A stretch of DNA of 64,000 bases from a virus, in the IMG/VR virus record IMGVR_UViG_3300029267_003703, positions 1 to 64,000 of that record, one strand, 5' to 3'. A model generated the notes under the pieces. The model was given only the letters and a program-made list of their open reading frames with translations, had not been told where the DNA came from and made no database searches. Shown piece after piece: positions 1-8,709 of this stretch. The translations under genes were made by a program, and so were the position numbers. The number at the start of each line of letters is the position of its first letter. Position 1 is the stretch's first letter.

Positions 1-510
1 GCCGGGATGGACGCGGCTAAGATCTTCGGGGGCAACAAGAAAACCCAGAGAGAGGTTCAGAATCTTGTTGCGTCCGGAAGGGTTGAGGAAGCCGTAGAGG
101 TTCTATCCGCAGAAAGCGGAGCCGACTTCAGTACGGAAGAGCGCGACCAGTTGCGCAAGAGCCTGATCGAGGCCAGCGGAAGCAGTGCAAAGGCCATCCG
201 AGGCAAACGGGGGGAGCTCCTCGGGTACGAAGCCGGGGAGAAGCTGGAAGGGGACGAGCTGGCCGCCACGATCAAGCGAGGTCGCGCCGGCGTCTTGGAG
301 ATTGGGCAGAAGAAGGCGGAGGAGAAAGAGGCCGCTTCTCGGCAAAAGGACGCAGAAAAGGACCCGAGCTACAAGATCTTGTCGACCATTGAGCAGCACC
401 TGGCCGTGATAGCGGAAGATAAGACCGGCAAGAGATTGGGCGAGTTGATCGATGCGCAGTACCAGTCGGCGAACAAGATAGTGAGCGCCATACAAGAAGA
501 GAAAGACTAG
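1..510 (+). CDS. C-terminal part of an upstream protein (partial, function unknown)
   Basis: The reading frame is open to the window edge, and the first ATG (base 7) has no visible ribosome binding site. This is probably the C-terminus of a longer protein. The visible 167 residues are highly charged and helical, rich in Lys, Glu and Ala, with a short coiled-coil-like stretch near residues 95-120. The next gene follows its TAG with no gap. Its place just before the baseplate genes would suit the end of a tape measure or another tail protein, but that is inferred from gene order only. Confidence 0.6.
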   Translation, partial: AGMDAAKIFGGNKKTQREVQNLVASGRVEEAVEVLSAESGADFSTEERDQLRKSLIEASGSSAKAIRGKRGELLGYEAGEKLEGDELAATIKRGRAGVLEIGQKKAEEKEAASRQKDAEKDPSYKILSTIEQHLAVIAEDKTGKRLGELIDAQYQSANKIVSAIQEEKD

Positions 511-777
511 ATGCTGTCGAAACTTCATCAGCCAACAAGTCCGTTCCCTGACGCAGTGCAGTGCGGGGCCTGCCGGGTCGAGGACTCCTTCAAGCTCTAC
601 AAGAACGGCTACGTCTACAACTTCGTGATGCGCAACCAGGTCGCAATAGAAGATCCGCACATCACCCTGATGAAGGCGCTGGCGTTCCAGATCCGTCATT
701 CCGTGCCGTACCCCGGTGGTGTACCATCGAGGACGCTGCGGGACTTCCTCATCAAGACGTCGGTGGTAGCTGTATGA
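511..777 (+). CDS. Small hypothetical protein in tail gene cluster
   Basis: An 88-residue protein that starts directly after the preceding stop codon and shares ATGA with the HNH gene behind it. It has two cysteines as C-G-A-C near residue 19 and an aromatic-rich middle, but no fold I can name. Gene order suggests it once lay directly before the large tail protein and that the HNH gene was inserted between them. A baseplate or tail-completion role is possible but only inferred. Confidence 0.6.
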   Translation: MLSKLHQPTSPFPDAVQCGACRVEDSFKLYKNGYVYNFVMRNQVAIEDPHITLMKALAFQIRHSVPYPGGVPSRTLRDFLIKTSVVAV

Positions 778-1271
778 ACCGGTTCTGGGAGAAAGTAGAG
801 AAGTCAGAGGATGGCTGCTGGGCCTGGGTTGGTGCCCTCAGCTCTGGATACGGCTCCTTCAAGTACGGAGAACGTAACCACAAGGCTCATCGAGTGTCGT
901 GGGCGCTTCACAACGGGCCCGTTCCCGAAGGAAAGTGCGTCCTCCACCACTGCGACAATCCCAGATGCGTTCGTCCTGATCACCTATACATAGGGGACAA
1001 GAAAGACAACGCGCAGGATAGAGAGAACCGTAATCGGTCGAATCACGCTGTCGGCAGTAGGCACGGCAGGCACACCCATCCTGGCCAAACGTGCGGAGCT
1101 AGGAACGGTAGGGCGAAGCTGACGGAGCAACAAGTTCGTGAGCTTCTGAATGCGCACTTCAAGCAGGGCATGAGGAAGACGGATCTGGCTCGGCAGTACG
1201 ACTTGAGCAAGACGACCGTCGGCCACATTGTGAGCGGTAAGCTCTGGCCTCACGTAGAAGGAAGGGTATAG
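774..1271 (+). CDS. HNH homing endonuclease with C-terminal helix-turn-helix
   Basis: A 165-residue free-standing homing-type nuclease of the HNH_3 kind. It begins with a C-W-A-W-x-G / G-Y-G-x-F motif. The nuclease core is L-H-H-C-D-N-P-x-C-V-x-P-D-H-L near residues 60-74, followed by G-x-x-x-x-N. The C-terminal 45 residues form an AP2/HTH-like DNA-binding region (L-T-E-x-Q-V ... L-A-x-x-Y-x-x-S-x-x-T-V). The longer open frame starting at 561 is a shadow; ATG 774 overlaps the previous stop as ATGA. The gene sits tightly between two tail genes and appears to have displaced the start codon of the next one. It probably cuts homing-free relatives of this locus and adds nothing to the virion. Confidence 0.9.
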   Translation: MNRFWEKVEKSEDGCWAWVGALSSGYGSFKYGERNHKAHRVSWALHNGPVPEGKCVLHHCDNPRCVRPDHLYIGDKKDNAQDRENRNRSNHAVGSRHGRHTHPGQTCGARNGRAKLTEQQVRELLNAHFKQGMRKTDLARQYDLSKTTVGHIVSGKLWPHVEGRV

Positions 1272-3211
1272 CCACGACCGTTTTCATCGAGCTCACCACG
1301 AACGCCTTCGAGAAGGTGTTCAAGGACCAGTCGAGCAACAAGACGGGAGCTCGTAGGGGGGCTGGAGCCGACTCTGTTCGCCGCCCGCTTCGGGGGCTCG
1401 AGGTCAAGGACGACACGCACGCCGTCATCCGTGTTCTTCGATCGACCGGGCAAGAGGTCCCGCTGGTCACTTCCAGCTACTTGGGCGGTGAGGGCCCTGC
1501 CTATACCAACTTCATCTTGCAGAGTGTGTCGGAGCAACGGCAGGAAAAGTCGCAGATCGTCGAGACGTTCGGCGAGGACTACATCTTCTTCTTCGGTGAG
1601 CGTCCTCGGATGCTGGCAGTAGACGCGGTGCTGCTCAACTCTTTCGACTTCAACTGGGAGGCCGAGTTCTGGGAGAACTACAATTTGTACCTCCGAGGCA
1701 CCAAGTGCGCCGAGCTCGGGGCCCGCGTCTACTTGTTCTACGACGACAACATCGTCGAGGGCTACATGATGGGGGCGCAGGCATCGAAGAGCTCGCAGAT
1801 CCCCATGCAGGTGACCATGAGCTTCACCATGGTGCTCACCAACTACTCGAACATCTCGTTCATCCGGTCCTCGAGGTACCCGGTTCGTCCGATGGCCACC
1901 AAAAGCTACTCGGAGAACAACCCGGAGGACTACCAGGTCATCGGCTTGGACACTTCGAAGAACCCAGGGTGGCTCCAACCGAAGAGGCGCACTGCCCTAA
2001 CACCAGAAGACAAGTTCCGAGAAGCACCAGTCGACAGAAGGTTGAAGAGTCGTACGGACATCACCGATAACGTCGACGAGTGGACAGGAGACCGACGGGT
2101 CATCCCTCTCGACTGGGAGAGTATCCGCGACGCCGAGCGGGCGGAGGCAGCCAGACTCGAGGACCAGGCCATCATCGAGGCGTGCAAGCGCGGGGCACTC
2201 GCGGACAACCCAGACTTCCTACGCAACACTGGTCTTGCCGGCGCCGGCGCCGGCTCCGCCATTCGCTCCCAGGTCGGTGTGGGGGCAAGTGCCCGGGCTG
2301 GGATAGGCGCGGGGGCAGGCGCTTGGGCAGGGGCAGGCGTCAACGCGGGCGCAGGCGCAGGGGCATACGCCGGAGCGGGCGCCTGGGTGGGCGCCGGCGT
2401 CGGAGCGGGTGGAACCTGGTCGGGCTCCGGAACCTGGTCGAAGTCGAGCTCGGGCGCGGGCGCCGGCTACTACGGCGGGCAGGGCGTAGGCTACGACCCC
2501 TTCAACCCGTTCATCACGAACCCTGGTGGGGCCATTGGCTACTACGCCGGCGCGGGCTACTACGGGCCCGGACAGAGCGGCACACAGGGCTACGGCTCTG
2601 GCAGCGCGGTCGCCAGCCAGGGTGGGGGCTACGTTGCAGGTGCGGGCGCCGGCGTCGGGTGGACCCCGGGGCAGGGCGTGTCGTCGGGCTCGTACGCGTA
2701 CTCTGGGCAGATCCCTTCGGAGAACCTGCCGTCGAACCAGAACTACTCTGGCAGCGCATGGATGCCCTACTCCACTCCGCAGGCCCCGGCCAGTTCCAGC
2801 CAGCGCGCTCAGGGGGCCTACTCTGGGGGGTTCTTCGGGGGCAGGTTTGGCGCGCAGGGCTACGCGGCCGCGGGCTACGCGTCGAGCTCGGGCGGCGGCA
2901 CGGCGTCGCAGCAGTACTACGCCGGCGCGTACGCAGGGTGGGACCCTATCAACGGCGGTCAGTCGTCGACTTGGAGCGGCAAGTCACCCACCGGCCGCGG
3001 CCTGCCGCCTGGGCAGCCCGGCGGCGGACTGTTCGGCGTCAGCGCGGTTCCTGGCAATCTCGGAGGTGGACCCATCGATCCGAGGACCGGCAAGCCCTGG
3101 TCCACCAACATCATCAAGGGCGCCTACAAGCAGGGCGCCTCTCAGTCGAACCCCTATGGGCGCGTTGACCAGGCCACCTGTGACGCGTACCGAGACGCAG
3201 GAATGCTATGA
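1268..3211 (+). CDS. Large baseplate/tail protein with silk-like Gly-Ala-Tyr C-terminus
   Basis: The first standard start is GTG 1316 (631 aa). The frame, however, reads as normal protein sequence back to an ATA codon at 1268 that overlaps the HNH stop (ATAG) and lies five bases after AAGGA (1258-1262), so I favour a 647 aa product. Residues up to about 300 form an ordered domain. It contains a V-K-D-D-T-H-A-V-I-R-V segment and a long aromatic stretch (W-E-A-E-F-W-E-N-Y) of the type seen in tail and baseplate connector proteins. From about nucleotide 2236 to 2950 the protein becomes low-complexity, dominated by GAGA, GAGS, AGAY and GYYG units. It overlaps the next gene by ATGA. The structural assignment rests on context. 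Confidence 0.8.
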   Translation: MATTVFIELTTNAFEKVFKDQSSNKTGARRGAGADSVRRPLRGLEVKDDTHAVIRVLRSTGQEVPLVTSSYLGGEGPAYTNFILQSVSEQRQEKSQIVETFGEDYIFFFGERPRMLAVDAVLLNSFDFNWEAEFWENYNLYLRGTKCAELGARVYLFYDDNIVEGYMMGAQASKSSQIPMQVTMSFTMVLTNYSNISFIRSSRYPVRPMATKSYSENNPEDYQVIGLDTSKNPGWLQPKRRTALTPEDKFREAPVDRRLKSRTDITDNVDEWTGDRRVIPLDWESIRDAERAEAARLEDQAIIEACKRGALADNPDFLRNTGLAGAGAGSAIRSQVGVGASARAGIGAGAGAWAGAGVNAGAGAGAYAGAGAWVGAGVGAGGTWSGSGTWSKSSSGAGAGYYGGQGVGYDPFNPFITNPGGAIGYYAGAGYYGPGQSGTQGYGSGSAVASQGGGYVAGAGAGVGWTPGQGVSSGSYAYSGQIPSENLPSNQNYSGSAWMPYSTPQAPASSSQRAQGAYSGGFFGGRFGAQGYAAAGYASSSGGGTASQQYYAGAYAGWDPINGGQSSTWSGKSPTGRGLPPGQPGGGLFGVSAVPGNLGGGPIDPRTGKPWSTNIIKGAYKQGASQSNPYGRVDQATCDAYRDAGML

Positions 3212-6200
3212 CAGCCGTCGCCAGCAGGCTGAGTATTCGGGCCTTCATCGAAGGGGCGGAGGTGCCGGTCGTTGCTGTTCAGGTGAACTCTGCGCCGAAC
3301 AGCGCTATGGCAGCAAGCCTTCAGGTTCCTCCCCTTTCCGAAGGCCTCAAGATCCTGCCCCGTTCTCTCGTCCACGTCTTCTTCGACGACTTTGCTGGTC
3401 CCCACATCAACTCCGAGTTCATCAATCAGCAGGCCAACCGTCCCGAGAACGCCACTACCCAGATGATTCAGGACGAAGGGACCATGGCGGGCTACCGCTT
3501 GCTGTACGTTGGGGAGGTAGTAGGGGTGCAGTGGTCCAAACGCGCCACGACGCGTTCCCTCGTTCTGCACCTGCTTGACCTTTCGAGCTACTGGGATACG
3601 GCGTACCAGTGGATGAACACGGACATCTTCGGTCCGGGGTACAAGGCGGTCTTCTCCGGGGGCGGTACCGACATGTTCACCGACTTCCTCGCTTCCGCCA
3701 GTGAGATCGTCACCGGGCAGCTCAATTACGGCATCCGCAAAGGCAGCGTGCAGTACCCGGCCCTGCGCGGTCTTCTTGGTGGCATCGTTCGGCTGCTTGA
3801 GAAGATCGGCGGCTCGTACATGCAGGGCAACAACTACCCCGGCTCGAACGCTTTCTTCTCTCTTGCCGAGCTACGGCTACATGTCACCCAGATGATCAGC
3901 GCGTACGACAAGGACCCGACCGCAAGCCGGCTGCTCGGGGGGAGCTGGGACGGGTTGTTCGGCCGCACGATCGGCAACCTTGGTGACCACACGAACATGC
4001 GCCAAGTGATCAACGCGCTGGCGCCCGCCATCTTCCACGAGACGTACGCGCAGCCCTGCCCGCTGTACACGCCGGGCTCCGGAGGAACCGTCAGCGGCTA
4101 CAAGCGCACGACCGTCATGGCCAGCGCGCAGACGCAGGTCTTCGCACTCAAAGGGCGAGAGCTCGCTATAGGCATTGAGGAGCTCATCAACCGTCTCGAT
4201 GTTCCGAGCACTTCCAGGGCGTCGATCCTTAGCACCATTCGGGGCTTGACCAATCAGTGTCGGGTGGCCTCCAACACGGTGCGGGACAAGAATGCCAGGC
4301 AGGTGCGCCAGCACTTCAGTCAGGCAACCACGAAACTGGGACAGGCGGCAGGAGCGGCCTCGAGGTGGAAGCCGGGCACTCGCGCGGACACGCAGCTCAG
4401 GTCGCATCTGAGCGCGGCGGCCTCGAAGCTGCGTGCCATCAAGAGTTTGACCATCAGCGAGACGGCCAAGAAGGACGCCATCCCAGCACGGCTGCACCAG
4501 CAGATCATGCGACCGGACATCTGGTTCGGGCCGCCTCCCCGATGCAACGTCATCTTCCCGGAGCACTACACGCAGCTCGACTACCAACGGATGTTCTTGC
4601 AGGAGCCGACGCGCCTACTGCTCAAGACCCACGAGGAGTTCTACGGAGAGGACGAGCTGTTCGACAAGTTCTACTTTGCTCCGTATGCCAAGGGCCTGAA
4701 GGGCAAGAACAAGAACCTGCTCGTCAACATGCTGCGCCGAGACATACTCGAGCACGAGCTGTACACCGGCATCCTGCCCGTCTACGAGAAGATGGGGGAG
4801 TTCAGCATCTTCGCTGCACAGACGGGGGCAGTGAACGGCAAGCGCGCGAAGGTGGGCGCTGCCCAGCGCACGTCCAACTTCCTGTACTTCAAGTATCGTT
4901 TCGAGCCCCGCCAGCTCTCAGTTACCATGCGGTTCAACCCGTACATCGCGTGCGGGTTTCCGTGCCTGGTCATCGACAAGTACATGGACCAGGACCTGAT
5001 TCAGAGGCACAAGGCCATCATCGAGGAGAACGGTGGAACCTTCCCTCAGGACCAGGCCAAGTACTTCGGTACGCACTTCCTTGGCAACGCCATGAACGTG
5101 ACCCACTCCCTCCAGCAGGACCGCGGTGGCATCACGTTGGTGCAAATGAACTACGCCAGGCAGGCCGACGAGAAGACCGAGTTCCTCGGGATGCACCAGG
5201 GCGACGACCGCGTGAAGTCGTACAAGCGCTACGAGAACGATGCCCTTCGCAAGACGGACGTGGCGTCGACGACGGCGCCGAGGATTGGGTCGCTGGGCCC
5301 GGCGTTCGGTCAGATCACGCAGGTCGTGGACGTGACCGGGGAGTTCGGCCCGCAGACGACCGGTGGCACCTCGTTCTTCCCATCGCTGCCCATGTACTTG
5401 TCTCGACGCAAGGGCGAGGCCGCGCTTCCGCAGGTGCAGGTTGGAGTGGCGTTGCCGGCCCGAGCATTCGGCCCCGACGTGGAGAAGCTGTTCGACTTCC
5501 CTGACCAGATCGTCAAGTTCAGGGCGTACCGGGTTACGGAGGAGATACCGCGGTACCGACGGGAGATCACCAACCTGCCTCCGGAGGAGCTCATCCGGCC
5601 GGGCTGGTACGGCGACATCTGGCACCCCGGCAACATCGGCAAGGCCTACCAGTTCTTCTTGGCCACCGGGTCCATCTGCGACCAGCAGCAGATCCTCGAT
5701 GCCAACGGGCAGGAGCCGGCGCACAACACGGCGACGGACGGAGAGGCCACGGTGGTCGACCCGCTCGACGCGGAGGCCTCCACTGGCAACGAGCAGGAGT
5801 TCGTGGACACGGCGCCGGCGGTTCTGTCTCTCATGCGCAAGTACGGCCTCGACAGGCAGGGCAACAAGGTCAACTGGGTTCAGGTGCTCGATGGTGTCGA
5901 GTTCCTCATGCACGTCTACTCGTACGTGAAGCAGAACCCCGAGATCAGCGTCGACGACTTCATCCGCAGCTACACCTGGCGCCCCATCGCGACGATGCTC
6001 GAGATGTTTGGGACCCCCGACTTGGCCTACAAGTACGACCCGGACGCCAGGGCGCAAGTAGTGGATGAGGGGATCGAGGGGTTCCACAGTCGGGCGTTCA
6101 TGCCGAGGGGCATGAGCTTCGAGAACTTGAACGGCAACCAGTCTGGTGACTTCTCGGGGGACATCTTCACCCTTGTGCCTACAGACGTGGAGAAGATGAT

Positions 6201-6324
6201 CGGCGTCAGCAGAGACGACAAGTCTTCTCTGTTCTCCATGCGGGGCGACGTGCGAAAACAGAAGCAGGACGCGGTGCTCGAGTACCTGTCCTCCCTGTTG
6301 TACGCCAGAGCCATTCTCGGGTAG
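3208..6324 (+). CDS. Large tail/baseplate hub-type structural protein
   Basis: A 1038-residue protein translationally coupled to the previous gene by ATGA. It contains alternating beta-rich and helical regions with no signal peptide or TM segment. A helical region at about residues 310-430 is rich in Ala, Gln and Arg. Residues 520-680 hold the R-F-N-P-Y-I-x-x-G-F-P type stretch often found in baseplate hub or tail proteins that carry a barrel fold. Size, position behind the other baseplate protein and absence of catalytic motifs argue for a structural hub or tail-tip component. I cannot assign it to a named T4 or P2 homologue with certainty. Confidence 0.75.
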   Translation: MTAVASRLSIRAFIEGAEVPVVAVQVNSAPNSAMAASLQVPPLSEGLKILPRSLVHVFFDDFAGPHINSEFINQQANRPENATTQMIQDEGTMAGYRLLYVGEVVGVQWSKRATTRSLVLHLLDLSSYWDTAYQWMNTDIFGPGYKAVFSGGGTDMFTDFLASASEIVTGQLNYGIRKGSVQYPALRGLLGGIVRLLEKIGGSYMQGNNYPGSNAFFSLAELRLHVTQMISAYDKDPTASRLLGGSWDGLFGRTIGNLGDHTNMRQVINALAPAIFHETYAQPCPLYTPGSGGTVSGYKRTTVMASAQTQVFALKGRELAIGIEELINRLDVPSTSRASILSTIRGLTNQCRVASNTVRDKNARQVRQHFSQATTKLGQAAGAASRWKPGTRADTQLRSHLSAAASKLRAIKSLTISETAKKDAIPARLHQQIMRPDIWFGPPPRCNVIFPEHYTQLDYQRMFLQEPTRLLLKTHEEFYGEDELFDKFYFAPYAKGLKGKNKNLLVNMLRRDILEHELYTGILPVYEKMGEFSIFAAQTGAVNGKRAKVGAAQRTSNFLYFKYRFEPRQLSVTMRFNPYIACGFPCLVIDKYMDQDLIQRHKAIIEENGGTFPQDQAKYFGTHFLGNAMNVTHSLQQDRGGITLVQMNYARQADEKTEFLGMHQGDDRVKSYKRYENDALRKTDVASTTAPRIGSLGPAFGQITQVVDVTGEFGPQTTGGTSFFPSLPMYLSRRKGEAALPQVQVGVALPARAFGPDVEKLFDFPDQIVKFRAYRVTEEIPRYRREITNLPPEELIRPGWYGDIWHPGNIGKAYQFFLATGSICDQQQILDANGQEPAHNTATDGEATVVDPLDAEASTGNEQEFVDTAPAVLSLMRKYGLDRQGNKVNWVQVLDGVEFLMHVYSYVKQNPEISVDDFIRSYTWRPIATMLEMFGTPDLAYKYDPDARAQVVDEGIEGFHSRAFMPRGMSFENLNGNQSGDFSGDIFTLVPTDVEKMIGVSRDDKSSLFSMRGDVRKQKQDAVLEYLSSLLYARAILG

Positions 6325-6331
6325 CCTGCCC

Positions 6332-6712
6332 ATGATGTACGCGGGCATGAAAGAAGAGCTGCTGGAGATCACCAAGGCCGCGGCCTGCAGGGCGAGGATG
6401 ACCGTCGCGCAGACGCGTCAAGGTCGACGTCCAATGCGGGTGGAGACGCTGCTCAAGAAGGACAAGGAAGGCTCCTTGTTCAAAGAGTCAGGCAGCTACG
6501 CTCTTGAGGCCGGCGGGCCGCAGGGCACTTCTACTCCCTTCCCCGATGAGGGGCTGAAGGGGACCCCCATCGCCCTTCTTCGTGGGAAGCCTCGCAAAGG
6601 GGACGTGCCCAGCGTCAAGGACGAGATGGGATCCGTCGATCGAATCGACGGCCGAGGCAGCGCGTACACTCAGGTGTCCCCCAGCACACAGGTAGACGGG
6701 GTCGAGATATGA
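6332..6712 (+). CDS. Small protein with MKEELLEI-type leader
   Basis: A 126-residue protein of unknown function. Its N-terminus contains M-K-E-E-L-L-E-I-T-K-A-A, a short amphipathic leader that recurs on several other small proteins here (6709, inside 7448, 50794, 51959). The remainder is hydrophilic, rich in Gly, Lys, Pro and Ser, and likely extended. Several ATG codons cluster at the start (6332, 6335, 6347) with no strong Shine-Dalgarno, so the exact start is uncertain. It shares ATGA with the next gene. A virion-packaged or assembly role is inferred from the leader and neighbours. Confidence 0.7.
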   Translation: MMYAGMKEELLEITKAAACRARMTVAQTRQGRRPMRVETLLKKDKEGSLFKESGSYALEAGGPQGTSTPFPDEGLKGTPIALLRGKPRKGDVPSVKDEMGSVDRIDGRGSAYTQVSPSTQVDGVEI

Positions 6713-7467
6713 AGATCGCAGAAGCGCTGCTGAAGATTGCGAGCGACGATCGCCCGCCGACCGTGGAAGAGACCCGCGACGCCATACGCCGGCTCAAGCG
6801 CATCAACGAGTCGGACCCGTCGCTGGGCCACAAGCTCCGGTACGCCGGGCTCGGTGCCGTGGCCGCGCCCGTGATGGCGGCTATCACCGGGGCCATCGCC
6901 GGCAAGCCCTCGTTGTCCGGGCCGCTGAAGCAGAAGGCGCGGCAGCTCGCCGCCCAGTCCGTTGGCGGAGCGGCCATGTTCGGCGCCATTCCTATCCTGC
7001 GAGGTCAGATCGACCGGCAGATGGAGCGGAGCAAGATCGAAGACTTCCTCGAAGGGCACAAGAAGACGTACGTCACACCGAAGGGGAACCTGCGGCGGCT
7101 GTCGGGCGGGCGTGCGGACCTGTTCCGCCGCTTGGCGGCGAAGTACCCCGACGCCATCGAACCGGAGAAGGTGGCCAAGGTCCTGACCATGAAGGGGCGC
7201 AAGCGGATCAAGGAAAAGAACTTCGCGATCCCCTCCGAGAGCGGCCCCGGCGGCACTGGCCGATACCCAATCCACGACGTCACGCACGCCAAGGCGGCCA
7301 TTCAGATGGTCGGCAAGCACGGAACTCCTGAGGAGAAGGCCAAGGTGTACAACGCCGTGGCCAAGAAGTACCCCGGGCTGGCGACCAGATCATCTGTCAT
7401 AGACAAGGCTGCCAGTGCCATGACCGCTGAACTGTTGGAGATCTGCCATGCCTGCCTGGGTTCATGA
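6709..7467 (+). CDS. DUF6582-like virion-type protein with LLKIA leader and hydrophobic segments
   Basis: A 252-residue protein that starts M-K-I-A-E-A-L-L-K-I-A, the leader type of this cluster. Residues 44-62 and 83-98 are hydrophobic, Ala/Gly-rich, possibly membrane-active. Residues 180-230 carry the pattern F-A-I-P ... R-Y-P-I-H-D ... H-A-x-x-A-I ... G-T-P-E-E-K-x-K-V-x-x-A-V ... Y-P, which matches the DUF6582 family common in phage prohead and structural loci. The last 15 residues repeat an E-L-L-E-I motif. The next gene overlaps by 20 bases. Membrane activity is inferred only from composition. Confidence 0.75.
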   Translation: MKIAEALLKIASDDRPPTVEETRDAIRRLKRINESDPSLGHKLRYAGLGAVAAPVMAAITGAIAGKPSLSGPLKQKARQLAAQSVGGAAMFGAIPILRGQIDRQMERSKIEDFLEGHKKTYVTPKGNLRRLSGGRADLFRRLAAKYPDAIEPEKVAKVLTMKGRKRIKEKNFAIPSESGPGGTGRYPIHDVTHAKAAIQMVGKHGTPEEKAKVYNAVAKKYPGLATRSSVIDKAASAMTAELLEICHACLGS

Positions 7468-8563
7468 TCGCGCTCAGCACCTGTTGGCCAAGAACCCGAA
7501 CATGCCCAAGAGCATGGCGTTCGCCTTGGCGACGGATCAAGGGCACGCTACTGGGAAGACCCCCAAGAAGTACGGCACTCTGGAGGGGCGCAAGCGGGCC
7601 AAGCAGAAGTACGACAAGCCCCGCAAGGAGTATGTGAAGACTCCGAACCCCGGCAACTTGGAGACGCCGAAACTCGAGAGTAGGGAGAAGACCGCCATGT
7701 ACGACTTCATGAAACAGGAACTGCTCGAGATCACACAGGGCAGTCAGGAGAAGACCGCGTCGGGGTGCGTCATCGACTTCGACAACGACGGCAACCGAAT
7801 GGGCGTCGAGTGGCACGAGGATGCGCTGGCCCGCATCATGGGTTTGCCTCGAACGTCCGGCTCCATCATGGGCAAGACTGGAGCTGCTCGTTGGGTGAAG
7901 GAGCTAGGCGACCCCGCCGTTCTGAGGGGCATGAAGGCCCGGTTGAAGTCAGTCATTGGTCGTACGCATGAGGGGAGCAACTACGGCGACTATGTCAAAG
8001 AGCAGGGCACTAAGACGTTGGATATGATGGCGAGTAGGGGCAAGGGCGGTACAGGTCCTGCTGGCGGCAGCTTGACCCGCGGTTTGCGCAAGCAGCTGAA
8101 TCCGGGGGCTGTTGCGTCCAACAAGGGGTCCATCGATGACCTGGTCAACGCCAATGCGTCTGCTCAACAGGTGTCAAAGAGAAAACACTGGATGCAGCCC
8201 AAAGAGTTCCGTAATCAGAAGACCTCTTCAGTCAAGCTGTCAGCCATGAAGGAGGCGTTCAAGCGCTCCTACTATCACGGCACAGGGCCGTGGGGGCCGA
8301 CGTTCATGAAGACCGACAAGATGCCGGACCCGTCCCGGGTCGCACAGTCGCAGATGCCCGCCCAGCAGGCCATCGAGAACATGAGCGGCAAGGTGGCCGG
8401 GGCCGCGATCACCCCGGCGGCGCGCCTGGCAACTTCCATGCAGGTGGGTCGCCCGCCGGCGGCGCTGTCCAAGGTCGGGCCAAGCGTGGCGCAAGTTGGT
8501 AAGATCAAGGGGCCTGGTTCTGGTACGGCGCTGCCCGGCGCCAAGGAAGGAGGCTCGGTATGA
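7448..8563 (+). CDS. Three-part small-domain protein with internal leader motifs
   Basis: A 371-residue protein built of three parts. Residues 1-45 form a small conserved phage/host domain (M-P-A-W-V-H-D-R-A ... N-P-x-M-P-K-S-x-A-F-A-x-A-T). A second part begins at Met 84 (ATG 7697) with M-K-Q-E-L-L-E-I, flanked on both sides by E-K-T-A, and a third at Met 267 (ATG 8246) with M-K-E-A-F-K. Both internal Mets resemble the N-termini of independent genes, and 7697 has GGGAGAAG ahead of it. The gene may be a fusion, or internal starts may make shorter products. The SD GGAG before ATG 7448 is well spaced. Confidence 0.75.
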   Translation: MPAWVHDRAQHLLAKNPNMPKSMAFALATDQGHATGKTPKKYGTLEGRKRAKQKYDKPRKEYVKTPNPGNLETPKLESREKTAMYDFMKQELLEITQGSQEKTASGCVIDFDNDGNRMGVEWHEDALARIMGLPRTSGSIMGKTGAARWVKELGDPAVLRGMKARLKSVIGRTHEGSNYGDYVKEQGTKTLDMMASRGKGGTGPAGGSLTRGLRKQLNPGAVASNKGSIDDLVNANASAQQVSKRKHWMQPKEFRNQKTSSVKLSAMKEAFKRSYYHGTGPWGPTFMKTDKMPDPSRVAQSQMPAQQAIENMSGKVAGAAITPAARLATSMQVGRPPAALSKVGPSVAQVGKIKGPGSGTALPGAKEGGSV

Positions 8564-8709
8564 AGGGCAAGGTAGAGCAAGCTCCGATCAACAAGATGGC
8601 CGCGCTCAACGCGTGGCGAGAGACGGCTGACCGACTCCAGAAGGAGGCGATGAAGCTCAAGCCGGACACGCTTCGGCAGAAGGTGGCGGCGCTCAAGATC
8701 GGCCAGTGA
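8560..8709 (+). CDS. 49-residue basic helical protein
   Basis: A short gene whose ATG overlaps the preceding TGA (ATGA), with AAGGAAGGAGG about seven bases upstream. The 49-residue product is basic and predicted helical, ending in R-Q-K-V-A-A-L-K-I. It contains an I-N-K-M-A-A-L-N-A-W segment and ends with a KI motif loosely like the leader seen on its neighbours. It is too small to classify. Strong SD, operon position and GC-biased third codon positions support it as a real gene. Confidence 0.6.
   Translation: MKGKVEQAPINKMAALNAWRETADRLQKEAMKLKPDTLRQKVAALKIGQ

Noticed and set aside
759-773. TGGTAGCTG before the HNH gene as another extended -10 promoter
   Set aside because: TGGTA is short and common at this base composition, it lies within a gene, there is no -35 and no TAnnnT fit.
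774-1271. Group I intron carrying the HNH gene
   Set aside because: The HNH start and stop overlap the flanking genes, leaving no room for ribozyme core sequences. It looks like a free-standing homing gene.
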